DNA from: a virus
Virus record (IMG/VR): IMGVR_UViG_3300033149_004458
Location: 16,113 to 80,112 of that record
Strand: one strand, 5' to 3'
Length of the DNA stretch: 64,000 nt
The notes under the pieces were generated by a model. The model was given only the letters and a program-made list of their open reading frames with translations, was not told the DNA's origin and did no database searches. A program made the translations under genes and the position numbers. This document shows positions 42,768-50,937 of the stretch, piece by piece. Numbering within the stretch: position 1 is the stretch's first letter; the number at the start of each line of letters is the position of its first letter.

Positions 42768-43142
42768 ATGGTAAAGCAAGAATCGCTTATCCCTGATTTT
42801 GACCAGCTTGACCAAATGGTCAATACACTAGGGGAGCTCAAACGCAAGGAGTTACTTACTAAGCATACACTAAAAGCCTTGGAAGCCAGCTATATAAAGA
42901 GAGCTCTCACAGACCAAAATTGTTGGGTTGGTGGAAAGCGTCCAACAATGTCGTATTGTGAGCGGGTTGTTGCTGTTATTGGCAACACAGAGGAAGAGAG
43001 GGAAGCTCTTCTAGGACTCAGAACAACATTGGCAGAGCTGGCTGAGGGGATAGAAATTACCGGGCAGCTAATTAGAACGATGCGAGACAGACTTGATCTA
43101 TATAGAACGCTATCAGCCAATGAAAGGAACTCTTTATTGTGA
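42768..43142 (+). CDS. Hypothetical helical protein
   Basis: 124 residues, starting MVKQESLIPDFDQLDQMVNT, mostly helix with a heptad-like pattern near the C-terminus (ITGQLIRTMRDRLDLYRTLS). It overlaps the Cas4-like nuclease start by four bases, so the two are probably coupled. No known domain. Confidence 0.55.
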   Translation: MVKQESLIPDFDQLDQMVNTLGELKRKELLTKHTLKALEASYIKRALTDQNCWVGGKRPTMSYCERVVAVIGNTEEEREALLGLRTTLAELAEGIEITGQLIRTMRDRLDLYRTLSANERNSLL

Positions 43143-43903
43143 TTTATATCTCTGCTTCGTCGCTTAAAGCATTTAATGACTGCATGTACAAGATAAAGCT
43201 GCGACGAGAAAAAGCGGCTAGAATTATTACTGCAAGTCAAGTTGCGGGGTTGGTGGTGCATGATGCTATAGAGCATTATTCTGCTACTGCTGCGAATGAC
43301 GTGGCAAGAATACTTGCTGAACGGCTAACGGAAAAGAACTTATTTTTCTACCCAAGACAATCTGTTGCTGGTTTAATTCGTGATAGTGTCACTTGTGTAA
43401 ATAACTACAAGCAATTGCGTGAATACCTGCCAGAATCTAAAGGGAGAGAGGTAAACTTTCGTTTCAATTTCTCTAATAATGCAGAGATACTGGGAAGGTT
43501 TGACGAGTTATGCTACCCAGATGTAATAGTAGATTACAAGACCACTAAGCGACCGCCAACAAAGTATACTTTAGCTTATGACCTACAGGCAACTTTCTAT
43601 ACTTGGGCTTACAAACATATGTATGGAGTTTTGCCTGAATATTACTATGTCCATTTATTTTCAGCCAGGATATACAAGTTAGTTAGAACTGATTTTAGAG
43701 ATTTGATTAGTAACATCGAGAATTTTATATTTAGTTGTTCTAATGATTTTCTACCGAGGCAACCAGATGGGTACAAGTGTGGAAACTGTGAGTACAGGGA
43801 AAACTGCGCCGAATGGGGCAAAAATAGTGGCTCTCTTTTTGCGTCAGTACATGAATCTAGACAGAGAAAAGCTAGACGGGTTGATCCCCTCACTACGTTT
43901 TGA
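43139..43903 (+). CDS. Cas4/RecB-like PD-(D/E)xK exonuclease with Fe-S cluster motif
   Basis: 254 residues. HDAIEHY and LGRFDELCYPDVIVDYKTTK give the nuclease core (D ... D-x-K), followed by a Gln-bearing helix LAYDLQATFYTWAYKHMYG. The Cys cluster is C183-type near the end: YKCGNCEYRENCAEW, together with the N-terminal NDCMYK Cys, as in Cas4 and AddB-like enzymes holding an iron-sulfur cluster. In phages these process DNA ends for recombination. No CRISPR array accompanies it. Confidence 0.88.
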   Translation: MIYISASSLKAFNDCMYKIKLRREKAARIITASQVAGLVVHDAIEHYSATAANDVARILAERLTEKNLFFYPRQSVAGLIRDSVTCVNNYKQLREYLPESKGREVNFRFNFSNNAEILGRFDELCYPDVIVDYKTTKRPPTKYTLAYDLQATFYTWAYKHMYGVLPEYYYVHLFSARIYKLVRTDFRDLISNIENFIFSCSNDFLPRQPDGYKCGNCEYRENCAEWGKNSGSLFASVHESRQRKARRVDPLTTF

Positions 43904-44108
43904 TATAGAAAATGCTATTAAGACTTTACTAGATAGCGGAGAATTTGGGAGTTACGAGAAGTTCCTCATAGATTTGTATGTCTTAGGGTTTTCTATTTCA
44001 GATATTTCTGCTATATTTGGTTGCGCCAGGTCTACATTAGACAAAGAAATGTTTAGAATTTGTAAGAGAATTGCTGACTTCCTTGGTGATAATTATTTCG
44101 AGGTATAA
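43851..44108 (+). CDS. Sigma-factor-region-4-like helix-turn-helix protein
   Basis: 85 residues from ATG 43851 (MNLDREKLDGLIPSLRFDIE). FLIDLYVLGFSISDISAIFG then CARSTLDKEMFRICKRI is a helix-turn-helix of the region-4 or small-regulator type. The N-terminal part overlaps the nuclease end by 53 bases. It may direct polymerase or act as a regulator. Confidence 0.6.
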   Translation: MNLDREKLDGLIPSLRFDIENAIKTLLDSGEFGSYEKFLIDLYVLGFSISDISAIFGCARSTLDKEMFRICKRIADFLGDNYFEV

Positions 44109-44109
44109 C

Positions 44110-44319
44110 ATGAAAAGATGTGTTATCTGCGGCAATTTTAGTTCGACTAGTATTTGCTCCAGTTGCTCTGAGGAGCTTGCTAATGTTTCTACAGCGGTTG
44201 TGAATAAGCTTGTACGCGCTATAGCAGCAAAGCATAGGGAGCCAAAGTATAAGAAAATGGAGGATGGATGCGAACCTATAGACGAGATAGAGATGAATAT
44301 CTTACAAGAAGAGCTTTAG
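44110..44319 (+). CDS. Small zinc-knuckle protein
   Basis: 69 residues from ATG 44110 (MKRCVICGNFSSTSICSSCS). CVICG and CSSC form a Cys4 site; the rest is helical (NVSTAVVNKLVRAIAAKHRE). The opening resembles the small zinc protein at 26551-26754. It overlaps the following gene by 52 bases. Function unknown. Confidence 0.6.
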   Translation: MKRCVICGNFSSTSICSSCSEELANVSTAVVNKLVRAIAAKHREPKYKKMEDGCEPIDEIEMNILQEEL

Positions 44320-45278
44320 AATTATCTACGATATTCTCTGAATCTAGAATAGCTCAGATATTATCTGAGGAACTAGGCGAGGAGATAACCAGGAATACGG
44401 TGCATGGAAGGATATATAGAAGAACCAGATCATCCGGCTTAGAGTGTAAGCCACGTACAAGCATGCCGTATTTTGAACGTTATGAACGTTATCTGAGAAA
44501 GGTAGAACCGCCCCCAGAGAAGGCTAACTTCTCTTTTGATAAAGGACATATTAAGATATTAGTAATCAATGATTTGCATGCTCCTTTTCAACATGAGGAA
44601 GCGTTACAAACAGCCTTGACAGATAACTTTTCTTCTGATATAATAGTTACATCGGAAATTTCAGACCTATATTCTTATTCTCCCTTTGCTAAAGATAAGC
44701 ACGTGTCTTTTGAATTGGAAGTTGAGGAAATACTCAGACTGTTTGAATATTTTAATCAGACCTTTCCTGTTACTTTTGTTGTCAGTGCAGGACATGAGAA
44801 GAGAATAACTAGAGCAATAACTAGAAAAATACACACAGAGTTGCTATTTCTAATAGAGACAAATTTACTAGAGCTTCTTGCAAGTCCTTTTCCAAACATT
44901 ATTACAATTCCAGAGCCATACTTCCAAATCAATGATGCGCTGTTTACACATCTAAATAAATATTCTCAGACAATTCCTATGAGAAGTGCGCACAACACAC
45001 ATCGTTGGATACAGAATTGGAAGAAGTCTTTGGGTATAGGGGAGTATCGGGTTTTAGCTCAAGCCCACTCTCATCATAGTGGTATATACAATATGCCGAC
45101 GGTACAGCTTATTGAGACCGGCTGCTTGCAAAAAATACCAGAGTGGGTACTTGATAGGTGTCCAATGTTACCATGGATGACAGGGTGGACTGTGATTGAG
45201 CAGAATGACGGAAGGACGGATTTGAACGCAACGAAAGTAGTGATATATGAAGATAGACGAGTTGGCACAAAGGGTTAG
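44268..45278 (+). CDS. Metallophosphoesterase with N-terminal helix-turn-helix
   Basis: 336 residues. The first 70 residues (LELSTIFSESRIAQILSEEL, then GEEITRNTVHGRIYRRTR) look like a helix-turn-helix DNA-binding unit. The rest has calcineurin-like motifs: LVINDLHAPFQHEEA (D-x-H), a changed GxxD (SEISDLYSYSP), SAGHEKRI in place of GNHE, and AQAHSHHSG for GHxH. The altered motifs suggest a changed metal site. It may act on DNA ends or nucleotides in replication. Confidence 0.78.
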   Translation: MRTYRRDRDEYLTRRALELSTIFSESRIAQILSEELGEEITRNTVHGRIYRRTRSSGLECKPRTSMPYFERYERYLRKVEPPPEKANFSFDKGHIKILVINDLHAPFQHEEALQTALTDNFSSDIIVTSEISDLYSYSPFAKDKHVSFELEVEEILRLFEYFNQTFPVTFVVSAGHEKRITRAITRKIHTELLFLIETNLLELLASPFPNIITIPEPYFQINDALFTHLNKYSQTIPMRSAHNTHRWIQNWKKSLGIGEYRVLAQAHSHHSGIYNMPTVQLIETGCLQKIPEWVLDRCPMLPWMTGWTVIEQNDGRTDLNATKVVIYEDRRVGTKG

Positions 45279-46194
45279 TATTGTTCCAATTATCGAGGAG
45301 GCTTTTACTCTACGGCAGTCTGGGCAACATTACTTGCGTGGGGTAGAGCACGATAGCCTGGTTGTAGATATAAGAAAGAATAAGTTTTACTGGAATTCTC
45401 TTGGGATTTCAGGGGGGCCTATTACCTGGCTAATGCAGATACGCGGTTTATCTTATAGACATGCTTTAGACGAGCTCCAGAGATTTAGCGGGTTACCATT
45501 TAGAGAGGCATTATTGAAAATAGATAAGCCTACTCCGATCTACCCCAGACTGCTAGATACGTTTTTTGAGTTGGGGAAAAGAAATAGGAGCTATTGGTAT
45601 AGCCGTGGTTTTACAGATGATTCGATTGATAAGTTCAAACTTGGTTTTACCGGTAAAGCCAATGTTATACCAATTATCCAGGATGGAGTGTTAGAGAATT
45701 TCCAGTGTAGAATTGGACAAGGGGCTGAGAAAAGAGTTTGGTGGTGGGCAAAACACAAGGCCTTAAATCTGTTCGGTGCAGATGACTTGAGATCAAGTTA
45801 TGTGGTTTTAACAGAGGGTCCAATAGACGCAATAACTTTACATCAGGTTGGTATTCCAGCAATTACTCAATCTGCGATAAACTATTGGAATAACTTGTGG
45901 AATAAATATTTAGTCGATTGTTACACTATATACATTTTATATGATAATGATTTAGCTGGAAGGACGGCGGCAAGAAAGATAGTCAAGCGGTTTTTAAATA
46001 GAGGGAAGATCGCTTATTGGCCGTCATTCTTACCGGAAAAGTTTGACGTAAATGATGGGCTTATTCAGTTTGGGGAAGATACTTTGAAGAAGCTACTAAC
46101 TGAAATAATCTTTCCATATTCTGTTTATCAGGCAGAGGAAAATGATACCAGTTATATAAAGGAGCGGGATGAAGCAGCACGAAAAATTCTTTGA
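45247..46194 (+). CDS. DNA primase (TOPRIM), zinc-less N-terminus
   Basis: 315 residues. The catalytic TOPRIM fold is clear: VLTEGPIDAITLHQVG (Glu) and YILYDNDLAGRTAA (DxD). The N-terminal part aligns with the CHC2 zinc domain by layout (VEHDSLVVDIRKNKFYWNSL, then SGGPITWLMQIRGLSYRHAL) but all zinc-binding Cys/His are replaced. It would make RNA primers for the DnaB helicase. It overlaps the phosphoesterase by 32 bases. Confidence 0.88.
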   Translation: MKIDELAQRVSIVPIIEEAFTLRQSGQHYLRGVEHDSLVVDIRKNKFYWNSLGISGGPITWLMQIRGLSYRHALDELQRFSGLPFREALLKIDKPTPIYPRLLDTFFELGKRNRSYWYSRGFTDDSIDKFKLGFTGKANVIPIIQDGVLENFQCRIGQGAEKRVWWWAKHKALNLFGADDLRSSYVVLTEGPIDAITLHQVGIPAITQSAINYWNNLWNKYLVDCYTIYILYDNDLAGRTAARKIVKRFLNRGKIAYWPSFLPEKFDVNDGLIQFGEDTLKKLLTEIIFPYSVYQAEENDTSYIKERDEAARKIL

Positions 46195-46567
46195 TTTCCC
46201 TTGGCCGTTGAAACGAGCAAGGAAGGAAAGTAGAAAGGTAAAACACAGCGGCAGACATGTCGGTGCGGCAATAACAAAAGGGGGAAGGTTGTTGTCTGTA
46301 GGAAGAAACAAGCTAAAGACGCACCCCGCTCTAACTACGTTTTCGATACACGCAGAGCAAGATGCCATTCTCTCTAGAATTCATTGCGACGACATGACTG
46401 GGGCAACGATGTGGGTGTTTAGAGAGACCGCAGATGGTATGCCAGCGATGGCAAAGCCGTGTGACAAGTGTGTTAATATGATGTTGGCTTTTGGAATTAA
46501 AAAAGCAGTATATAGTGTGCCTTACCCACCATATATTGGGGTAACTGTTTATAGAGGTGAAACATGA
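46169..46567 (+). CDS. Deoxycytidylate/cytidine deaminase
   Basis: 132 residues. FSIHAEQDAILSR is the catalytic HAE and AKPCDKCVNMMLAFG the PCxxC zinc pair. It converts dCMP (or cytidine) to dUMP, feeding the dUTPase and thymidylate pathway. It overlaps the primase end by 26 bases and the next gene by four. No thymidylate synthase was seen in this window. Confidence 0.88.
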   Translation: MKQHEKFFDFPWPLKRARKESRKVKHSGRHVGAAITKGGRLLSVGRNKLKTHPALTTFSIHAEQDAILSRIHCDDMTGATMWVFRETADGMPAMAKPCDKCVNMMLAFGIKKAVYSVPYPPYIGVTVYRGET

Positions 46568-46941
46568 AATTTGTAGCGGTAGGAAAGGAAAGGATTTACC
46601 TCTCCGACTACGAAGGCAATGCTGAAGAGCTTGAACGCCTTCTTAGGTCATGGGCTTCGTCTGTAGAAGCTGTTATGACCAAGAACCTTGAGTTGTATCA
46701 TAAACTCTACAAGGAGGTTTTTGGTATCCCAGAGGGTGTCAAAACGCCAGAAGAAGAGCGTGAGTTTATGGTTGCGCGTTGGGGAGAGGATCTATTGAAG
46801 AATGAAGAGGTCGTTGAGTTGCTTCGTGAAGCTACGGTAAAGTATGAAGAGGTAAAGAATGAATTGCCCAGTTTTGAAGATTGGGCAACGGAACATAATT
46901 TGGAATTGGAGATAATTCCATACGTTGTTGAGATTCCTTAA
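46564..46941 (+). CDS. Hypothetical protein
   Basis: 125 residues, starting MKFVAVGKERIYLSDYEGNA. Acidic helices (VEAVMTKNLELYHKLYKEVF; EEVVELLREATVKYEEVKNE) make up most of it. It overlaps the deaminase gene by four bases. No recognised family. Confidence 0.6.
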   Translation: MKFVAVGKERIYLSDYEGNAEELERLLRSWASSVEAVMTKNLELYHKLYKEVFGIPEGVKTPEEEREFMVARWGEDLLKNEEVVELLREATVKYEEVKNELPSFEDWATEHNLELEIIPYVVEIP

Positions 46942-46951
46942 GGAGGGTAAT

Positions 46952-47125
46952 ATGGTAGACGTAGCAGTGCTGGTTGGTTTGGAAGTTATTGCGGTAAAGA
47001 AGTTAGATAATGGTGGCGTTGCTTTTCTGTTTGATGACGGTTTGATTTTTGTTGCCAGTGAAGAGGATGGTTACTCCCTGGTTAGAGCCGAGAACTGGGA
47101 AACTGTCTTTGATAGTTTATCATAG
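46952..47125 (+). CDS. Small beta-rich protein
   Basis: 57 residues from ATG 46952, preceded by AAGGAGGGTAAT (the ATG at 46925 overlaps the upstream gene). It reads MVDVAVLVGLEVIAVKKLDN then AFLFDDGLIFVASEEDG. A hairpin follows its stop. Function unknown. Confidence 0.6.
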   Translation: MVDVAVLVGLEVIAVKKLDNGGVAFLFDDGLIFVASEEDGYSLVRAENWETVFDSLS

Positions 47126-47134
47126 GCTTCTTTG

Positions 47135-47169
47135 GTTTGGGGGAAGTTGTTAAAAGGCTTCCCCCAAAC
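47135..47169 (+). terminator. 12-bp stem-loop after the small beta protein
   Basis: GTTTGGGGGAAG (47135-47146) pairs perfectly with CTTCCCCCAAAC (47158-47169) across an 11-base loop. It is followed by TAACTAAAAG without a T-run, so it may act as a weak or processing terminator. Confidence 0.55.
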
Positions 47170-47185
47170 TAACTAAAAGCAGGAC

Positions 47186-47851
47186 ATGAAAGCCAAGAGT
47201 AAATCAGAAGGCGACAAGAGGCTGTATAAGATTATCTATGCAGACCCACCTTGGAGATATAAGAATTGGTCTATGTCTGAGCTTGCCCAACGTGGTGAGA
47301 AGTGGGCCAGGCGGATGGGTAGAAGCCCTTATGATGTCATGGACACAGAGGATATTTGTAAACTTCCTGTTGGGGAATTAGCTGCTAAAGATTGTGTTCT
47401 TTTTCTTTGGGTTACAGACCCAAAGCTTGAGGAGGCTTTCAAAGTTATTAATGCATGGGGATTTAGCTACCGAACGGTTGCATTTACGTGGGTTAAGACG
47501 AACAAGAAACGCGGTCTTGCCCCATTAGGAGAACATTTAGGCGCTTTAATGGCTTATGGCCTAGAGGGATACTTTGATTGGTTGTTTTGCTTCGGGCTCG
47601 GTTTCTGGACAAGGGCAAATCCAGAAATGTGCTTACTTGCTACACGGGGACACCCGAAGAGAGTTAGCAACAAGGTACAACAGCTATGTATTGCTCCAAG
47701 AAGAGATCACAGTAGAAAGCCTGATGAGATAAGAGACAGAATAGTTGAATTGTGTGGAGATTTACCTAGAATTGAATTATTTGCCAGGCCCCCAATTCCC
47801 GAAGGATGGGACGTTTGGGGAGATGAAGTAGAAAGTGATGTAATTCTATGA
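47186..47851 (+). CDS. MT-A70-family adenine methyltransferase
   Basis: 221 residues. IIYADPPWRYKNWS holds the DPPW catalytic motif, followed by LPVGELAAKDCVLFLWVTDP, the VAFTWVKTNK region and a late RGHPKRVSNKVQQL. MT-A70 enzymes methylate N6 of adenine; in phages this is usually DNA protection. It comes directly after the hairpin and ends four bases inside the next gene. Confidence 0.9.
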   Translation: MKAKSKSEGDKRLYKIIYADPPWRYKNWSMSELAQRGEKWARRMGRSPYDVMDTEDICKLPVGELAAKDCVLFLWVTDPKLEEAFKVINAWGFSYRTVAFTWVKTNKKRGLAPLGEHLGALMAYGLEGYFDWLFCFGLGFWTRANPEMCLLATRGHPKRVSNKVQQLCIAPRRDHSRKPDEIRDRIVELCGDLPRIELFARPPIPEGWDVWGDEVESDVIL

Positions 47852-48030
47852 AAGACACAATTAGATATAGAAAGGAAAATAGACTGGTTGACCAGGAATA
47901 TGAAAGTCCTCCGATTATGAGGAACGGCAAAGTTATAACAAAAATTGAGGGAAAACGGGTGCCTATAAAAATTGATGACGTTGTTGGCTGGACGTTGCAT
48001 GGCAGACCAGTTTTGCCTGGGAACAAATAA
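47848..48030 (+). CDS. Small protein, unknown
   Basis: 60 residues, starting MKDTIRYRKENRLVDQEYES, charged with a beta-like C-terminus (GKRVPIKIDDVVGWTLHGRP). It overlaps the methyltransferase gene by four bases. No known family. Confidence 0.55.
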   Translation: MKDTIRYRKENRLVDQEYESPPIMRNGKVITKIEGKRVPIKIDDVVGWTLHGRPVLPGNK

Positions 48031-48042
48031 AAGGGGAAGCTA

Positions 48043-48129
48043 ATGCCTATTTGGGTGCAAAGTATATTGGCCTTAATAATTGTTGTCTTGGTTTTAATAT
48101 CGTTGGGACAGCCATTGCTGCGGCAATGA
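48043..48129 (+). CDS. 28-residue membrane peptide
   Basis: ATG 48043 after AAAGGGGAAGC reads MPIWVQSILALIIVVLVLIS, then LGQPLLRQ before TGA 48127-48129. One membrane helix. It lies in a 158-base gap before the dUTPase; the remaining 59 bases of the gap hold nothing I can identify. Confidence 0.45.
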   Translation: MPIWVQSILALIIVVLVLISLGQPLLRQ

Positions 48130-48188
48130 TACTCTGGCTGACAAGCAAAAGCATATGATAGAACAAGATATCATTAAAAGAAGAAGCC

Positions 48189-48635
48189 ATGAAAGCTAAA
48201 TTTAAACTATTGACTAAGGATGCCAGACTTCCTACAAGGAAACATGAGGGAGACGTTGGCTTTGATATTTACTCCATAGAGAATACAGTTATCCCGCCTG
48301 GGCACTGGAAGATTGTACATACGGGAATTCAATTGGCAGATATGCCAGGGAATATATTTGTTCAGGTATGGCCTAAGAGCGGGCTGGACGCAAAAGAAGG
48401 GATTACCGTCGGAGCAGGGATTATAGACTCTGGGTACCGTGGAGAGGTATTAGTATTATTGCGCAACCTGTCTGGTTTTAATTTTCACCTTGCTGCTGGC
48501 GACCCGATTGCACAATTGATTTTCCTTCCGCGCCTAGACGTAGAGGTAGCAAGGGGCGAGGAGATAGTCGATACGGAGCGGAGTGCAGATGGTGGGATAG
48601 TAAGAACAATCAAGGAGAAAAGAAGTGAGACTTAA
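48189..48635 (+). CDS. dut: dUTP diphosphatase
   Basis: 148 residues. Motif 1 EGDVGFDIYSIENT, motif 2 VWPKSGLDAKEGITV, motif 3 GAGIIDSGYRGEVLVLLRN, motif 4 AAGDPIAQLIFLP, and motif 5 DTERSADGGIVR. All five trimeric dUTPase motifs are present in order. It hydrolyses dUTP to dUMP, keeping uracil out of DNA and feeding the deaminase product. It overlaps the following gene by 11 bases. Confidence 0.93.
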   Translation: MKAKFKLLTKDARLPTRKHEGDVGFDIYSIENTVIPPGHWKIVHTGIQLADMPGNIFVQVWPKSGLDAKEGITVGAGIIDSGYRGEVLVLLRNLSGFNFHLAAGDPIAQLIFLPRLDVEVARGEEIVDTERSADGGIVRTIKEKRSET

Positions 48636-49053
48636 AAGATTGAATGACCAGGTGGAGTTACCAGAGAAAACAAATAATAATAAATATATTAATGTTCGTA
48701 GTGCCGTTCGTATTGACGTAAGACCAGGGGAGACAGTGGAAGTTCCAACTGGAGTTGCTGTTTCCCTGGCTAAGGAAGAAACAGCATATATTTCTGGACC
48801 GAATGTTGTCCCAACAGAGTTGCCACATGGTAAATATAAGGAGATTATTGTACCCATTTATAATGATGGAGACAGAAATCTTCTTATTTATCCAGGACAG
48901 GTTATCGCAACAATCTCTGTTGAAAGAAAGAAAAAAGCTACAATTGTAACCAAAGCAACTCTTGTCCAAAAGAAACCAACAAAGAGCGAATATCTAGATT
49001 CCGCTTCTACAGAGGCAGGCTTTCACGAGAAGCCTTGTGGAGGTTGCCCGTGA
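48625..49053 (+). CDS. dUTPase-like paralog without a full active site
   Basis: 142 residues. The beta pattern (VRSAVRIDVRPGETVEVPTG, VAVSLAKEETAYISGPNVV, GDRNLLIYPGQVIATISV) matches the dUTPase fold, but the typical SGLxxK and gDRGxGGFGS motifs are missing. It is next to the true dUTPase and ends with a Cys-rich KPCGGCP tail. It may be an inactive or regulatory subunit. Confidence 0.6.
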   Translation: MRLKRLNDQVELPEKTNNNKYINVRSAVRIDVRPGETVEVPTGVAVSLAKEETAYISGPNVVPTELPHGKYKEIIVPIYNDGDRNLLIYPGQVIATISVERKKKATIVTKATLVQKKPTKSEYLDSASTEAGFHEKPCGGCP

Positions 49054-49054
49054 G

Positions 49055-50770
49055 ATGAAATTATCTGAAACTGCCAAGAAGATATTAGAGAGGAAATATC
49101 TTTTAGATGGCGAGACATTTAATGATCTATGTGCCAGGGTTTCTTCCTACATTGCTCGTGCGGAAGAAGATAGAGCATATTGGACAGGAAAATTTTATCA
49201 ATTGATAAACGAAGGTTGGTTTATGCCAGGCGGGAGAATACTTGCTAATGCTGGAACAAAAAACGGAAATCTATTTAATTGTTATGCGTTAGAAGTAGAG
49301 GATAGTAGAGATAGCATATATTCTACATTGGGACTGGCAGCGGAGATATTTGCTCACGGTGGTGGGGTAGGATATAATTTTAGTAAACTTAGAGAGAGAG
49401 GAACCCCTGTATCTAATGGGAGTGCTGCTTCTGGACCAGTTTCCTTTCTAGAGCTTTATAACGTTTCTGCTTCTGTTATTAGCCAGGCCAGCAGAAGGGG
49501 GGCACAGCTTGCAGTTTTAAACGTAGATCACCCAGACATAGAGTTATTTCTAAAGGCAAAGCAAGTAGAGAACAAGCTTCCACATTTTAATATTTCTGTT
49601 GGGCTTACAGATGCTTTTATGGGAGCTGTTCAAAAAGGTGAAAAATTTTGGCTGAAATCCAGGTATGATAATTCGCCGGTTAAAGAGGTTTCAGCGAGAA
49701 AATTATTTTCCTTGGTTGCTAAAAACGCATGGCAGCGTGGAGACCCTGGGGTATTATTCGTGGATGCTCTCGAAAGAGATAATGCAGTGCCACATTTAGG
49801 GATTCTTAATACATGCAACCCATGTGGAGAGGTGCCGCTTTTGCCTAATGAGGCCTGTTGTCTCGGCGCTATAAACCTAATGATGATGTTGACTTTTCAC
49901 TCTGGAAACTGGAAGTTTGATATGGCAAAATTATCTTATGCAGTTTCTATAGCGATTAGATTCTTGGACGATGTGCATGAGGTAAACAGGCCAATTACCG
50001 AGAAGATAAAAGAAGCCTCTCTTAACACAAGAAAGCTAGGTCTGGGAGTCATGGGTTGGGCAGACATGTTAGCTAGGATGGGCATCCCATATGATTCTCA
50101 AAGAGCTAGAAACCTGGCAGAGAGTATATCAAAACAAATGCGCAGAATTGCTTATCAAACATCTAAACTTCTAGCTGAAGAGAGAGGACCCTATAGAGCC
50201 TTTGACCCCGATAGGTCCAGAAATATTTGGTACCCAGGAACTCCTGTTGTCCCTACCAGAAATGCTACCCTTATGTGCCTTGCTCCTACAGGTTCTATTT
50301 CTTTGATTGCTGGAGTTAATTCTGGAATAGAGCCATTTTTTGCACTGGCCTACACCAAGCTAGTCACAGAAGGAGAGGGAAACACAAAGTACAAGGTTAT
50401 GAATGTCAATCCTTACCTTAGTGATTACCTTGAAACCCAACCCAAGAAAGTAAGAGATAAAGTATTAGAGATAGTAAAAGAAAAAGGAAGTATACAAGAG
50501 ATAGATTTCCTGGATAATAATGTAAAAGACATTTTCAAGACTGCTCATGACATCTCTCCAATTAGCCATGTAAGGATGCAACAAGCCTGGCAACTATACA
50601 CTGATGGTTCAATAAGTAAGACAGTAAACCTACCAGAAACAGCCAGTGTAAAAGATGTAGAGGATATAATTTTGGGTGGATGGAAAGCCGGTTTAAAGGG
50701 ACTTACTATTTTCAGGGATAACTGTCTTTCATTCCAGGTTCTAAACGTGGGGGCAAATTCTGGTAGCTAA
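49055..50770 (+). CDS. nrdJ: Class II (B12-dependent) ribonucleotide reductase, zinc tail missing
   Basis: 571 residues from ATG 49055 (GGAGG 11 bases upstream; a GTG at 49037 would add six). Residues NGNLFNCYALEVED and FAHGGGVGYNFSKLRE start the barrel; LGILNTCNPCGEVPL holds the catalytic Cys-x-Glu loop; CLAPTGSISLIAGVNSGIEP is the phosphate loop. It reduces ribonucleotides with adenosylcobalamin. It ends soon after GLKGLTIFRDNCLSFQV, so the C-terminal zinc ribbon with the disulfide-exchanging Cys pair is absent. Confidence 0.93.
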   Translation: MKLSETAKKILERKYLLDGETFNDLCARVSSYIARAEEDRAYWTGKFYQLINEGWFMPGGRILANAGTKNGNLFNCYALEVEDSRDSIYSTLGLAAEIFAHGGGVGYNFSKLRERGTPVSNGSAASGPVSFLELYNVSASVISQASRRGAQLAVLNVDHPDIELFLKAKQVENKLPHFNISVGLTDAFMGAVQKGEKFWLKSRYDNSPVKEVSARKLFSLVAKNAWQRGDPGVLFVDALERDNAVPHLGILNTCNPCGEVPLLPNEACCLGAINLMMMLTFHSGNWKFDMAKLSYAVSIAIRFLDDVHEVNRPITEKIKEASLNTRKLGLGVMGWADMLARMGIPYDSQRARNLAESISKQMRRIAYQTSKLLAEERGPYRAFDPDRSRNIWYPGTPVVPTRNATLMCLAPTGSISLIAGVNSGIEPFFALAYTKLVTEGEGNTKYKVMNVNPYLSDYLETQPKKVRDKVLEIVKEKGSIQEIDFLDNNVKDIFKTAHDISPISHVRMQQAWQLYTDGSISKTVNLPETASVKDVEDIILGGWKAGLKGLTIFRDNCLSFQVLNVGANSGS

Positions 50771-50905
50771 AAGCGCCGGTTATAAGGAAATTCTGAATCG
50801 AAAGATCGCCGGTAAACGAAAACTGGTAAAGGAGAATTGAAATGTTTTATGGTAATGGTTAAGAGGGAAGGGAATAAGGTATCTAACCCTAACGGGGGGA
50901 AATAA
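50771..50905. repeat. Noncoding gap with repeat words shared with the right arm
   Basis: No gene here. It holds GCGCCGGTTATAAGG (from 50772) and GATCGCCGGTAAACG nearby, and GGTATCTAACC at 50878-50888. The same words recur at 60.66, 60.7, 63.0, 63.1, 63.2 kb. A GGAGAA-preceded ATG near 50842 gives only six codons. Confidence 0.6.
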
Positions 50906-50935
50906 AAATAGCCTACCTAGTCTGGTAGGCTATTT
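50906..50935. terminator. Bidirectional terminator between convergent operons
   Basis: A 12-bp perfect stem (AAATAGCCTACC pairing with GGTAGGCTATTT) around the loop TAGTCT. It sits between the ends of the rightward nucleotide block (nrdJ) and the leftward accessory operon, with A-rich sequence before and T-rich after, so it can stop polymerase from both sides. Confidence 0.8.
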
Positions 50936-50937
50936 GT

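Noticed and set aside
43139-43903. Evidence of a CRISPR-Cas system from the Cas4-like gene
   Set aside because: No other cas gene or array is present; phage Cas4-like nucleases commonly act in recombination.
50771-50905. Frameshift that would restore the missing zinc tail of the reductase
   Set aside because: Other frames after the stop at 50770 show no CPxCG or CxxC pattern, so the tail is absent here and not merely out of frame.
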